64,000 bases of DNA from Clarkia xantiana subsp. parviflora (GCA_036873135.1 JAPTYO010000015.1:6038395-6102394), one strand, 5' to 3'. Shown: positions 11,238-23,648, counted from the stretch's first letter. Numbers and translations: made by a program. The notes: generated by a model not told the origin, from the sequence alone.

Positions 11238-13674
11238 ATGAGTGAGTCTCCCGATCCCCTTCTTTGCACATATTACTTTTCTTATGATGGTTTGGAGATA
11301 AGCGAGGACACCCCCCTTTTACTCCGACTCGATTTTCTCGGGACAGGTGCTAGCCATGAAGCCATTGCGATGACTCAGACCTATCCTCCCAATCGTATTA
11401 CGACTGAGGAGTTTGTGGAGAGCGTAGATAAGTCGGGGGTCTGTCCTCTTTCTGAAGCATTCTTCCCGTTTGACGTATGCAAAGATGTCGAAGTTGGCTC
11501 AGTTACCGTCCCTCCCGTGGACCTAGATGTAGTTTACACGGGACAGATAGAGGAGGGCTTGCGTTTTCCTTACTGCAAGGATCTTGTCCGCTTATGTCGT
11601 CATTTCCGCATCTCGCCCCTTAATCTCTCCCCTGATGCTTTTCACGCGTGGACCTGTTTTCGTATTCAGTGCCACAAGCACTCATGGGCTTACTCCTTGA
11701 TTCTCTTCCGGACCTTCTACCGCCTGGAGCGACGAGACAAATCGGGGTTGTCCACCTTTTGCAGTCGGTGGCCTTGCCTTTCCTCATTTGACCTTGGGGG
11801 CGCCAAGTGGAAGCCGAGCGGGCGGTTCGCCACCCCTTACCCTCGCTCCCAGGAATGGCAAAATCACTATTTCTTTGTGAGCGACGTCGGGACTAAGTGG
11901 GAGACGTGTCATGTCCTGGAGCGTGACCCTGTTCCTTCCTTATCCGAGTATACCCCTCAGGATGAGAAGGCCTTTCGCGATATCTTTCGCGACAATCAGG
12001 CGGGGGTTATAGTCCCTTTGACTCAGGGTTCTGAAGAGGAGTTGCTTGCCGCAGGCATCATCGTATCTTCTTCCCAGGGTGTCTTGGTATGCTTTCGAAT
12101 TTTTATAACCTTGTCTTATGTTATCCTGTAGGTTGGTTTCTTAACAAGCAGCCGGCCTTGCAGACTGATGCTGCGCGAGGGCTCCCTGTTGCTGCTCCGG
12201 CCCCTGCTGACGGGTCTCGTCATGGACGAGGAAAAGGACCTATGGGTAAAGTACTTCTCCCTTTTTATCGTTTTCGGCTGTATTCTGTTTGTAGTTCCAA
12301 TGTTTTCTTCTTCCTGTTTGTAGGTCGTGCGTCTGCTGAGAGGGAGCGGGCGGAACCCGTCGCTGACTCTTCTCGGCGCCCCTCCGCTAAGAGGACCGAT
12401 GTTGCGGCGCGTGCCTCGGGTGATCCCAAGCGCTCGAGAGTTGAGGGAACGTCTGTCTTGCCTTCTCGTGACAGGAGGAAGCAAGTTGCCGAGCGCGTCC
12501 CTCCTGCCCCCGGGCCGAGGCATGGGACGGCGGACGAGGTCTCCCCAGGTTCACGTATGCCTTCACGCGACAAGAGGAAGCATGTTGCTGAGCGCGTCCC
12601 TCCTGCCCCCGAGCCGATGCATGTGATGGCAGAGGAGGTCCCCCAGTTTCAGGTGTGTGGTATCTCTTTTTATGTACTTAACACTTTTTGCTTGTATGTT
12701 TTCTTATGTTTGTGCTTTGCAGACATTCCTCCACTTCCTTCGCTTCGCAGAAGTGATCTTGTCCGTCGCTTTGAACGCGACGTCACAGGTGGTGTGTGGG
12801 TGCCCTATTCGGGTACGCGCCTTCGTTTCCCCAAGGATGCGTCCTTGAGCATTCCTGAAGTTGGCGTTCGGGTGGTGCAGAGTTCTGTTCCCCCTGCAGA
12901 CCGGAAGGAGTGCCCCCCAATTCTGCTAGTGCGCGCGCCTTTGTGGAGGAGAACGTCGGGGTCTTCGCTCCGGTGAATGTTTATCCTTCTTAGAATTGAT
13001 TCGTTCATTGTTGCACTTGTTTTGATAGTTATACTCTTTTTGATGCAGGTTAATGCTGATATTGCCAACTTATCATCTTTTGTCATCGAGCTTTCTGATG
13101 AGAAAGATCAGCTTCTGGAGAGCCATGAGGAGCTAATGAAAGAGCAGGTCTCTTTGACTGAGGATGCGAAAGGCCATGCTGGGGATCTTCTCATACTATC
13201 TGATGCGCTTGCCTCAAGTCAGGTTCGCGTTGCCGAGATCCGAGATCAGCTGTCTCCTGTGAAGGGTCGGATGGCCCTTCGGGAGGGGGAGCGGCTGCCG
13301 AGTTGCAAAAGGCGAGGGAGGACGGCTTTTCGGAAGGCAAGGCCGGCGCTTTTAAGCGGTATCCTCAGAGCGAGCCTTTCCTTTCCGCCGTTCAGGCGAG
13401 TTATGAGTCTTTGAAGAAGGAGTTTCTTGATGACTTCGTTCCCTGATGCATCGTCTTGCCCCCCAGTTTCCCTTTGAGAAATTGGATGCTGCTGGTGTGA
13501 TTGGTTTGAGTGATTTGGGGGGGGGGCTTCTCTCTTCAGGTGGAGGACAGCATTAGTGCAGATGGTGAGCCGATGTTTAGCTTTGAGCGGGATGCTGATA
13601 TCTTTGGTGATACCCCTGCCTGTGATCCTTTGCGACGGAGGACTGCGATGTTTGTGCGCCATCTCCTTGACTAG
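11238..13674 (+). pseudogene. Antisense spliced gene in A, frameshifted copy
   Basis: This is the A counterpart of the intact gene at 44172-46605. Exons are 11238-12086, 12164-12245, 12324-12652, 12723-12972 and 13049-13674. Introns are 77, 78, 70 and 76 bp, with the same GT/AG sites as B. Exon 1 is open and encodes the N-terminal domain, resembling the family listed as putative gypsy type transposon (Pfam PF04195). Exon 3 lacks one base near its end, exon 4 lacks one base in a C run, and exon 5 has several single-base losses, including in GAGGGGGAGCGGCTGCC and GTTCCCTGATGC. The C-terminal coiled-coil part is therefore out of frame. Exon 3 keeps an internal duplication around the RDRRK/RDKRK motifs. 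Not functional as a full-length protein. Confidence 0.8.
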
Positions 13675-14537
13675 GTCGATATGGACCCTTTGTGTGTTTG
13701 TTTGTTTGTTCCTTTGCATGCGTAGTATTTTGGCGAAGGACTTGTTTAGGACTTGTCTGTCGTGGACCTGTTTGATCTTATATATATATGCTTGTCATGA
13801 ATGCATTAAATAGATGTGATAACTGAATGCTTCCTTGTTATTTTAGTCATAACATAGGATAGTAAAGTGCGGATAGATTAGTACGTCCGACACTTGTATT
13901 TGTTTGCGAGGGAGGATTCCTAATGATCCGCTTGTCCCCCGACTTTTGCAAGGATGTGAATGGATTAGTATGTTCACATCCTTGTATTGTGGCGAAGTGT
14001 GGATAGATTAGTACGTCCGACACTTGCATTTGTTTGCGAGGGAGGATTCCTAATGATCCGCTTGTCCCCCGACTTTTTGCAAGGATGTGGATAGATTAGT
14101 ATGTTCACATCCTTGTATTGTGGCGAAGTGTGGATAGATTAGTACGTCCGACACTTGCATTTGTTTGCGAGGGAGGATTCCTAATGATCCGCTTGTCCCC
14201 CGACTTTTTGCAAGGATGTGAATAGATTAGTACGTTCACATCCTTGGTGAAAATATTCCAACTCCTTGGATGCGTCGTGCGTCCTTTGCTTTGGTTTGTA
14301 GTGATGAGCCTTGTATAGGTTGGCTTGTTGTCACTGTTGTTGTTTTGATGCCTTGGTTGTAAGCTTAGGCGTTGTATGAGTTAATAGTGTGCCTACAAGA
14401 GACATGAATTTTGTTAGTATTTACGACATAACTTCATTTGATGCGCAAGTATGGAGTTACACATCTCCTTCTTTTGAAGTAATGAAGACTAAAGAGCTTG
14501 ATACGACGGCTTTTAGTTCTATGGTTTCCTTTATTGT
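13675..14537. repeat. Convergent intergenic region with three 130-bp hairpin repeats
   Basis: Units begin GGATAGATTAGTACGTCCGA at 13871, 14001 and 14132, so the period is 130-131 bp. Each unit contains a near-perfect inverted repeat, CAAGGATGTGAA / TTCACATCCTTG, and a second, weaker one around AAGTGT...ACACTT. The array lies between the 3' ends of the plus-strand antisense gene and the minus-strand pol. The rest, up to 14537, is unique to this element family. Confidence 0.8.
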
Positions 14538-17500
14538 TTATGCATGGAACTTCTTCAAGTGTCCCCCGCTGAAAGTGTTAGGCAATTCGTTCCCGTCAAC
14601 ATCTTGGATGCGGTATGCATTAATGTATGGGACCGCTACTATCTTGTAGGGGCCTTCCCACTTGGGGGACATCTTGTGATTTGGTCCAGGTGTGAGAATT
14701 CGTTTCTTCTCCACACCATTTCTCCCACATGGAATTGTCGCGCCTTGACCTTTCTGTTGTAGTATCTGGATGTGGCTAGGCGCATCTTTGCTTGAACTTG
14801 TTCTGATTTCCATCTTTGTTCGTCTGTTAGCTGAAGGTCGAGGCGCCTTTCTTCCTCATTGGTTTGGGGGTCAAAATGCGTCGTTCTGTATGAAGAGACG
14901 GCGATTTCGATAGGTGCAACTGCCTCGGTTCCATAGACTAGGCTGAAGGGTGTTTCACCTGTTGATTCTTTGGGTGTTGTGCGCACGACCCACAAAACAC
15001 TGCTTAGCTGGTCCACCCAACCTCCTTTCAGAGCATGGACTCTCTTCTTTAGTCCGTCCAGGACTATCTTGTTTGCTGACTTGACCTGGCCATTTGTCTG
15101 TGCGTGATGCACTGATGCGAAACGGTGGTCTATCTTGAGACGTTCGCAGAAATTTTTCATATTTCCACTCCTAAATTGGGCACCGTTGTCGCTAATGAGT
15201 ATCTTCGGGACACCGTAGCGAGCCACTATGTAGTTTCGGATGAAGTCCATGATTTGTGTGTCTGTTATGCGCGCCAGTGGCTTAGCCTCAATCCATTTTG
15301 AGAAGTAGTCGATTGAGACGACTATGAACTTTGCTTGGCCCTTCGATTTTGGGAGTGGACCGATCAAGTCAATGCCCCATTGTGCGAATGGCCATGCGCT
15401 TGAAATTGGGCTTAATTCTGCTGCTGGAGCTGTGATGTTCCTTGAATATAGCTGGCATGCTTCGCATTCTGCCACCATGTTCGTTGCTTGAGCTCTCATT
15501 GTTGGCCAATAGTAGCCCAAGTTCAAGGCTTTGCGGATTAACGCGCGAGCTCCTTCGTGCGAGGCAGCCATTCCTCCATGGAGTTCTTCTAGTACCGTTG
15601 TTCCTTCTGTGCTTGTGATACACTTTAGGTAGGGTGTAGAATAACCCTTTCTGTAGAGCTGTCCCTCGATCAAGGCGTAGTTTACGGCTACCCTTTCGAT
15701 CTTGCTTGCTTGAGTTTTGTCTCGCGGTAAAGTCCCTCCTGCGAGGTATGCTTGGATCGGTGTCATCCAAGTTTCCTCTTCGTCAATGGCCATTACTTCG
15801 AATTGGTCTATGACGGATATTATCCTGTTTTCCACAAAATGTGTCTCTTTGCCTTGTTCATTGTTTTGGGCATACTTGCTTAGAGCATCGGCCTCCTGGT
15901 TTTCTTCTCGTGGGACGGAAGTTATGTCGAAAGTTTTGAAACTTTCTACCAACTCCTTTGCTTGTGTCAAGTTTCTCTGCATGTTTTCGGACTTTGCAGT
16001 GTACTCTCCTTTGACCTGGTTGACGACCAGTTGTGAATCACACTTTACTCGTAAGTGTTCCACACCAATTCCTTTGACTATCCTGAGGCCTGTTATCAGA
16101 GCCTCATATTCTGCCTCATTGTTCGTCGCTCTGAATGTTAAGTTCAAAGCGTACTTAAAGGGGTCTGAGCCGTCGGGTGGGATTAGTAGTAATCCTTCCC
16201 CCGCGCCTCCGGTGTTGGATGATCCGTCCGTGTACATTTCCCAAACTTCTGCGGGTGGGACGTTTGTTTGGACTTCATCTTGTGGCTCGGGCTCGATTCC
16301 TGTGAACTCTGCTATGAAGTCTGCCAAGGCCTGCCCTTTGATGGCTGTCCGTGGAGCGAAATGAATGCGGAATTCACTTAACTCTACAGACCACTTCGTC
16401 AATCTCCCTGAAATGTTTGATTTTGCAAGGATGTGCTTCAAAGGCTGGTCTGTGAGGACCGTCTTCAAGTGGCTTTGCTAGTCTTGGGAGCGTCTTCAAG
16501 TGTTGTTTGAGTTGTTGGAATGCTTCTTCACAGGAATTTGTCCATTCAAACTTCTTGTTCGCGCGTAACACTTCGAAGAAAGGGAGGGCTCTGTCTCCGA
16601 TTTTGGCCAGGAATCTGTTCAGGGCTGCGAGGCGCCCGTTGAGCTGTTGTACTTCTTTGTGCTTTGTTGGAGAGGCCATTTCTTCAATTGCCTTCACCTT
16701 CTCAGGGTTTGCTTCAATGCCCCTTTCGCTCACCATAAATCCAAGTATTTTTCCTGACCGTACCCCGAAAGCGCACTTTGCGGGGTTTAGTCTTATTTGG
16801 TACTTACGCATTCTCTCGAAGGTTATGCGTAGGTCATCTGCGTGGTTCTTTCTTTTCTTGGATTTCACGACCATATCATCCACGTATGCCTCCATTTTAT
16901 CGCCAATCAGATCTCCGAAAATGAGATTGACCATTCTTTGGTAGGTTGCCCCCGCATTGATTAACCCGAAAGGCATAACTTTGTAGTTATAAATTTCGCT
17001 GTCAGCGTAGAATGCCGTATGTGGGGCGTCCTGCCGAAACATTGGGATTTGGTTGTATCCCGTGTATGCATCCATAACTGTCATCAGTTCATGGCCCGCA
17101 GTCGCATCTACCAATTGATCAATTCGTGGGAGCGGATATGAATCTTTTGGGCATGCATTGTTGAGGTCTCTGTAGTCGATGCACATTCTTGACTTGCCAT
17201 TTGGTTTAGGAACAACTACAGGGTTGGCTATCCAAGTTTGATACTTGGATTCTTCAATGAAACCTGCATCAAGCAGTCTGCCAACTTCCTCGCGAATGGC
17301 CAACTTCTTGTCTCCTCCTATCGACCTTAGCTTTTTTTTTTGAGGATTCTTTGTTAATGTTGAGTTTATGGCAAATGACATCTGGGCTTATTCCTGGCAT
17401 GTCCTTTGGGGACCATGCGAATTAGTCTTTGTATTCTGTTAGGAGCGCTGTGATTTCAATCACTTCGTCTTCTGATAATGATGCTCCTACGCGCACCATT

Positions 17501-18225
17501 CTTTCTGGCTCATCGATTTTGAATTCACGGAGTTCGTCCATCGCTGTAGGCCTCCCGTAGTCATCTCTTGGGTCTTCGTCGATGGTGGGTATTACTGGCA
17601 TGTTTCCCCTTTGGTTTTGTTGTAGCGCGACATTGTGGCATTCTCTTGCTACTTGTTGGTTTCCTCTAACTTCTCCCACACCTGCAATGGTTGGGAACTT
17701 GATCTTTAGGTGGGCCGTTGAAGGCACCATTCTCCATTCGTTCATGGTCGTGTATCCGAGAATGCCATTGTAGGCGTTTAGCTTCTCGACTACTATGAAT
17801 AGTACATCGATATTCAGACGTCTTTCTCCTTCGCCCAAAGTTACCGGAAGGGAAATGGTGCCCAGCGGGTAGCTAGCATCTCCCATTAATCCCACTAGAG
17901 GTGAGTTCATTGTTTGTATGGCCTTCTTTCTTCCGAGTGCTAGGACAATGTCTTTTGTTAGCACGTTTGGGGCGGAGCCTCCGTCTACCAGAATTCGCTT
18001 CACTTCCATGTCATCAATAGACATTTGAATGACTAAGGCGTCGTTGTGGGGGAACGTTATGTGTTCTCTGTCTTTGGCTGAGAAGCCTATGACGTCCTCC
18101 ATGATTGTGTCTTCTCTGTCTGGCTCCTGTGGTTTTTCACTTTTCCCGGCGGCGTACCTCTCCCTTGCGTAAGAGGTTTCGCCCCCTGCACTGAAGCCTC
18201 CGTGTATGGTGTATGTGTTTTCCAT
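14538..18225 (-). pseudogene. Gypsy Tat pol polyprotein, degenerate
   Basis: Read leftward from the ATG at 18225, the order is protease (VDGGSA), reverse transcriptase (AYVDDMVVKS), RNase H remnant, second RNase H (MYTDGSSNTGG, NNEAEYEAL, EADALSK), and integrase (zinc-binding HHCC, then WGIDLIGPLP and SDNGAQF). Damage relative to B: a TAA stop at 17424-17422; a 5-base loss near 17335-17350; a deletion of about 210 bp at 16464 removing most of the first RNase H; and a one-base loss near 14670 that shifts the C-terminal GPY region. The integrase motif NGQVESANK has become NGQVKSANK, so the catalytic glutamate is lost. The copy cannot supply enzyme. There is no gag upstream: the start codon lies about 60 bases after the LTR. 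Confidence 0.85.
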
Positions 18226-18266
18226 CTTGCTTGTTCGTTTGAGTAACGCAGGCTTTCTGTTCGAAG

Positions 18267-18282
18267 CCCGCAGACGGCGCCA
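18267..18282 (-). other. Primer binding site of element A
   Basis: Two bases inside the 5' LTR, the minus strand reads TGGCGCCGTCTGCGGG. It is complementary to a tRNA 3' end finishing ...CGGCGCCA. The same motif starts in B (51443) and C (35621). I do not assign the tRNA. Confidence 0.8.
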
Positions 18283-18284
18283 AG

Positions 18285-19047
18285 TGTTTCGACCAAGTTA
18301 CCGCGGGCTGCCCGCTGAGTAACTCGTCGAAGTCTTCGGGTTGGGTGCGAGCCGAGTCCGTCTCCTAAGGTCGGGTACGGGCCTTAGCTTCGTCTTCAGA
18401 ACAGCGGTAAGTCCTTCGGGCTCTCTTATAGACCGTCCGTCTGCACCTGCGAGAGGAGCATTACCAAGCAATCCCTGTGGAGAGGGGGGGGGGGGGGGTG
18501 CTTGGTGCGCTCGCTCCGACGATCAACATTAGACGGTTTCTAGAGAGAGAGAGTTTTAGAGAGAGGTCAGAGCTTTTCCAATTCTCACTCAAAGTGACTT
18601 GAAAATGTTTACCCCCAAGGTGGCTATTTATAGGCAACCTTGGACCGTAAACCGGTTTTGACCCGGTTCAATGTGGAAATGTGAACCGGGATGTAGGGGA
18701 GAGCTTTGGGAAAAGGACTCTGACGCTCGTCTTAGGCGGCTGTCACGAGCGGGACGCACGCGCCTTTGAAACGTAGGTCTCGGACATATAGGAGTTAGTT
18801 AAAAATCGGGTCTCCTTTACATTCGGGACGAAATGGGGGGTGTGCGCGACACCCCCCGGGTGTTAAGCTTACCCGGAATTTCCAGGTAAGCTAGGCTTAC
18901 CCGAAATTTTCCGGGTAAGCCCCCCGGGGGTGCCGGGCAAGTTCGCGACTTGCCCGGTTTCCCCCGGTTAGCTCGAAATTGGGTTTTACGCGCGTGTATG
19001 AGGTCCGAATAATTAAAATCGAGCCCGAATCATGCGTATATCCATCA
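18285..19047 (-). repeat. 5' LTR of element A
   Basis: 763 bp, the promoter-bearing LTR. A TATA box (TATAAATA, minus strand, 18632-18625) should drive pol transcription. Upstream of it, at about 18866-18925, lie GC-rich palindromes of the CTTACCCGGAATT form. The flanking GGGAA at 19048-19052 completes the target duplication. Confidence 0.9.
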
Positions 19048-19052
19048 GGGAA

Positions 19053-19765
19053 GAAGATTCCGGGGTGGAGAAAGACGGAAGGAGTGAAGGTCGGACCTGG
19101 GTAATGCAGATGGTCGTCGGCTGGATGGAGCTGAGCGCCGGTGACTGCAACAGAGACGGCGAGCTGCAGTTGTGCTCGGTGCGGCGCGGCCGAATGGAGG
19201 TCAGGTCATCCGGTGAGGTCGAGATCGGAGTCGGAGCGAGTTGAACTGGTGATGGACGGTGAGGTAAAGCAACAACAGCCAACGAAGGAGCGCTCGACGA
19301 GACGGCGGGCAGGCGGTAGAGCTGGACAGCACGGCGGCCGGAGCGGGTATTGGTGACGCAGAGGAGTTCCATCGAGACACGGTGATTTGCTGAAGCCGGG
19401 GAGAGTAGCATGGTGGCCACCAGTGGGAGTTGGCCGACGAATGGAGGGAGTGTGGCTACATGGCTGGCGGGGATGACTTGCAGAGAGAGAGAGAGAGAGA
19501 CCTGGACGAGCTAGAACCCGGAGGTCGCTGGATGGAGCACGGGGGGCGAGACAGTGGCCGGCGAGCTCGAATCTGTTGACGGTTGGTGCTTGAGCTAGGT
19601 TGGCTGTTTTGGAGTTTGGAGAAGAAGACGTAGTAGGATGGTAGGAGGGGGAGAATGCCACTACTAGGCAAAATTAGACTGCACGCAAATAGAGAGACAA
19701 AAATAATCTTTATTATAATAATCTCTGTGTGTTTACAATGTAGAATTTGACTCATATTTATAGTA
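19053..19765 (-). other. GC-rich exon-like sequence with TATA box, cut by element A
   Basis: A GC-rich block with a (GA)n run near 19485 stands out from AT-rich flanks. On the minus strand a TATA box (CTATAAATATG, about 19764-19754) lies 100 bases before it. Several overlapping frames of 90-150 codons are open but rich in Ser, Pro and Arg, with no recognisable domain. Joined to 8550-8628 after removing element A, it would form a first exon ending at a good splice donor. This could be an untranslated or non-coding exon, or the leader of another element. Confidence 0.35.
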
Positions 19766-19951
19766 GAACTTACCTAGATTACAGATAAGATCTCATAAAT
19801 CTAAATAATTAAATATAACAGTAAATCTACGGATAAATATCTAAGATAATTATAAATTAAGAGATAAATACTATACATAATAGATATCCAATATAATATC
19901 TATAAATAATATATTATAATAATAATAGATAAATATATAATATATATACAG

Positions 19952-20019
<68 letters not shown>

Positions 20020-20839
20020 CGAGTATATCCGAGATATTTCGAATATATCCGAGATATTTTAAAAATATATATTTATTTATCTACGCTAACATGCACGTGA
20101 GCATTTTCGAACACTTCGTAACGTGACACATCTAAAAATGACACGTCACTTGTAATGACGCTACGTTCGGGTCAAAATCGAGTGTTTACAGTCACACAGG
20201 CTCGGTCGTCTTGACGGAGAAAAGATTCTCTATTGAGTCAAGACTGGCTAAGAACCGCGGTGGCAAACCTGGTTAAGTAGAACGATCAATTGGTTTTCAG
20301 AGTAACACGATATGATCAAAGTTCTGCAAATCGCCGTTACGAACCACGTTCGTAATAAAATCACATTATGGGCCACATGACGAATATGCGATAACATATG
20401 ACATTTCTCAAATTCCTGACTAAACTCAGGTTATGCTATCAACGCGTGATTCATACTACGTGTGCCATGTTCGACCACAAGGTTATGCTCGGTTGTGCTA
20501 GATAGAATCCATGAGATACATACGGGCACAAACTTCTTCACCTAGAGCGTGTGACTGATCTGGATGCTATATGAAAAATATCCAAAGTATCATCATGGAC
20601 TCAGAACTCATACCTAAGGTCAAATTCAATGTTCACCTCCTGGCGTGTGAGCGCAGTGCCGAACAAAAAGGCATAGTGACCACGTTTTGGAAACCGGTTG
20701 ATTTTGATTAAGGGTATGGGCGATGGGGATGGTCAAGTACACCTGAAATTTTCCAACTCTTGTATTCACTAGGTGGCCACTGTTGGATCCTGACTCTTTC
20801 GGGTCGTAAGTCGTCGGGTCCTGGTAGTGTTGCTTAGAG
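19766..20839. other. AT-rich sequence with (AT)n run, then unassigned sequence
   Basis: Contains (AT)n at 19960-20017, followed by two copies of TCGA.TATATCCGAGATATTT. From about 20100 the base composition is more even, but I see no long frame or recognisable motif. Confidence 0.4.
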
Positions 20840-23078
20840 TAGTCGTCGGGTTGTTTGAGTTCATGGGTGTCCGACAGTCGGGGTGTCCGAGTGTCGGACT
20901 GTCTGAATGTCGGGCTGTCAGAATGTTGGAGACTTGCAAGCCCTTAAAATGGATAAGTGTTTGAGTGCCCGTATGCGTAGTTATCTGTATGTCAGGACGT
21001 CAGTGTCCGGGAGTGTCGGAGCATGCACGCGTCCTGCAATGTATGCGCATGTCCTGCAGAGTATGCGTGCATCCTGTAGTGTATGTGATCTACGCGCATC
21101 TACATGAGACTCTATGTTAATATGGGCCTCACCTTGACACCTACGTGTTCTACGTAATCAATGCACGTCTACATGATACTACGCATTCATTTAAGGTAAC
21201 AAGTGTCAATATAATTATGGCACTAACATTAATACTTGCATGTATTTGCCAGTTAATGCAGGACTACGACATGTATGTTGACATACAAATGAGAAATTCT
21301 AAGTGTTCAAGATATTACATCACACATGCTATGATCATGTACACAACGAGCAACGCGCGCAGTGAACAACGCGTGCAACGGATAATAGGTGTCGACTATC
21401 AAGGAATATTTTCTAAGTATTCCACCATGTCAGCAGCCGACACATGACAAGGTGTCGACTATCAAGAAATACTTTCTAAGTGTTCTTATATCTCAACATG
21501 TCAGCATGTCGACATGTGATGGGAGACCGACAAGCAAGAAACATTTTCTAAGTGTTCTACTATGGCAGCAGTCGACATATGATAAAGTGTCGACTATCAA
21601 GAAATATTCCCAAGTATTTTGCTATGTCAGAAGTCGACATATGACGAAGTATCAACTGGCGAAGAAATATTTTCTAAGTGCTCTACCATATGTCAGATAG
21701 CACGCGTCAACAAGCAAGAAATATTTTCTAAGTGTTCTTGCATGTCAGCATGTCAACATGTGACGGGAGGTCGAAAGCCGACGACATACACCTTATGTCT
21801 ACATCAAGTCTATGGATACATCGTACATAGCAATTGATAGAGAAAAGATTCTAAGTGTGGGGGAAAGTGCGCACATACAAGCGCGTACGTACGAGCACGC
21901 GCATACAGCTATCGACATACAACGAGATGTCGGCTATCAGGAATATTTTCTAAGTGTTCCAACTATGTCGGTTGTGAGCTTATAACGGGATGCCGGCTGT
22001 CAGGAATATTTTCTAAGTGTTCCACCATGTCAACAATCAACAACCAGCAGTCACGACAACGCACATACACACAACAGTCTCTCATACAGACATCTAAGCA
22101 GTGTACACTCCATATGGAACAATATGTACGTATAAGACTTGTTAGTCTTCGCACAACAAGTAACAAGCATCATGCAAGGGGGGCAACCCCTTCAACACAT
22201 CGACATTCATGTCGACATCAAGCTCATACTCGCAGCATACATGATTATAAGGGTGAAATATTTTCTAAGTGTTTTGCTCAGGATGACAGTCAGCATATTG
22301 CAAGCTGTCAGCATGCTACTAAGTGTCAGCATATTACTAAGTGTCGACATGCTACTAAATGTCAACATGATACTACATGTCCGCGTACTACAAGCTGACA
22401 GCATCCTACTAAGTGTCAACATGCTACTACGTGTCGACATACAACAAGCTGTCAACATACTATCAAGTATCAAACAAAGTGTCGGCATGCAACAAAATAT
22501 GATTGAAATATTTTCTAAATATTTCGCTTACGACATGGAACTATACGCGACAAGAGACCAACCGTCAGAAAATATTGTCTAAGTATTTCCTTGATGTCAA
22601 CAATCAACAAGCGGCATGGAACCAACTATCTATGAGCATTCTCCAAGTATACTAGCATGATGACGAATAACATACATCAAGTGGCAAACATCAACTACTA
22701 CGAAATATTTTCTAAGTATTTCTATGCTGGCAGTCGACAAGAATCATATGACGACATCAATGGTAACAAGCACTAGATATTATTGAAATATTTTCTAAGA
22801 GTTTTAGCATGTTTGCAGACAGTGACCAACGATCAATACATGATGCTCAACGCACATTGCCTAAGTTATCACTACCAACATACAACCATTGACGACCATG
22901 TACGAACAACTACCGATCGTCAACATCGAGCATACTAAAACAACGGCTAAGGCATGGAGCAACGTGTCGACAATGAATACTATGCATAAGGGAAGTATAA
23001 CAATTCATTTGCACTTTTCAAAAAAAATTTCAGCACTTAGAAAAATTTTGGCCGATTTGGGGCTAAGTATCCTAATAA
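20840..23078 (+). mobile_element. Fragment of a D-type Tat element, motif-rich region
   Basis: No protein is encoded. The segment is built from a recurring motif close to GAAATATTTTCTAAGTGTTC, present about 15 times between 21400 and 22800 at irregular 50-200 base spacing. Between the motifs are GTCGACATG and CAGCATG strings, and before 20940 short repeats around GTGTCGGACTGTC. Its last 300 bases (about 22780-23078, ending GGCCGATTTGGGGCTAAGTA) are matched on the opposite strand by 63450-63740, inside element D. This is therefore the 3' untranslated, tandem-repeat-prone part of the same family in plus orientation. Its LTR end has been lost where the CACTA remnant begins. Confidence 0.65.
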
Positions 23079-23094
23079 TTAATGTTGGTAAGTG

Positions 23095-23648
23095 ATATTT
23101 GTAGGTTTGGCAAGAGTTTTGGATCATAGGGGATGTTGATAGACGTGGAGTGCCAGTATACAACCCAGACGGGCCATTAGATCACGACCTTTTCGTGTTG
23201 TGCGCAAGGGATATTGTCAAGCTTCTTAGAAACCCAAGTCTTGCTCTCTAGGTAGGAGGAAACGAACAAGTTCCACCAAAAGACATCAATGAAGCTCTTA
23301 CGAACGACTTCAAACTCCACCCACATTATCAAACTGCTAACGAAAATGAAAAATCTCAGCTTTTCGAATCAAAAGATCCAAGTCAGTACCTTGATGGAAC
23401 ACGGTACAAATGTTATGTACACTTGCTTCCATTTTTGTATGAGTTTGACACGGGAATATTCTAACACGGGTTAGTTTCGAATTTGAAACGTGCTATAGTA
23501 TTTGACACGACCCTCCCCGTGTCAATAAAAATTAGACACACTATTACTAATCACGGGACAAAAATGTGTCAGGTTCGTGTTAAACACGTTTATACATGAA
23601 TTTGACACGATAATGCCCTATGTTAATTGACCATGTTCATTTGTAGTG
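23095..23648 (-). mobile_element. CACTA transposon remnant with a gene fragment
   Basis: On the minus strand the segment starts CACTACAAATGAAC at 23648, the classic CACTA terminus. It is followed by subterminal repeats of the forms GTGTCAAATTCATG and ACACGGG on both strands. The other end is missing. On the plus strand, 23112-23250 and about 23268-23463 keep two open pieces, with motifs such as [22 protein letters not shown] and [15 protein letters not shown]. They are separated by a stop and a frameshift. A TTTGTAG before the first piece looks like a splice acceptor. I do not recognise the protein. It may be a transposon gene or a captured host exon. Confidence 0.55.

Larger units (their letters stand above)
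8629..19047 (-). mobile_element. Ty3/Gypsy Tat-type retrotransposon A (gag-less)
   Basis: A complete insertion of 10,419 bp, transcribed on the minus strand. In its own direction it has the 5' LTR (18285-19047), primer site, degenerate pol (18225-14538), a three-copy hairpin repeat, an opposite-strand gene (11238-13674, now broken), a 1.8-kb leader for that gene, the polypurine tract, and the 3' LTR (8629-9388). There is no gag frame anywhere. Order of domains in pol and a second RNase H place it in the Tat group. By eye the LTRs differ at roughly ten sites plus small indels, so the insertion is fairly recent but older than B. It is closely related to B at 41463-52321. Confidence 0.9.

Noticed and set aside
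15717..16364. 215-codon plus-strand frame, also 48663-49310
   Set aside because: It is the reverse shadow of the second RNase H part of pol. Its conservation follows from pol.
21400..22800. CRISPR-like spaced repeats
   Set aside because: The 20-base motif is spaced irregularly (50-200 bases) and varies in sequence, and the surroundings are plant retroelement DNA.
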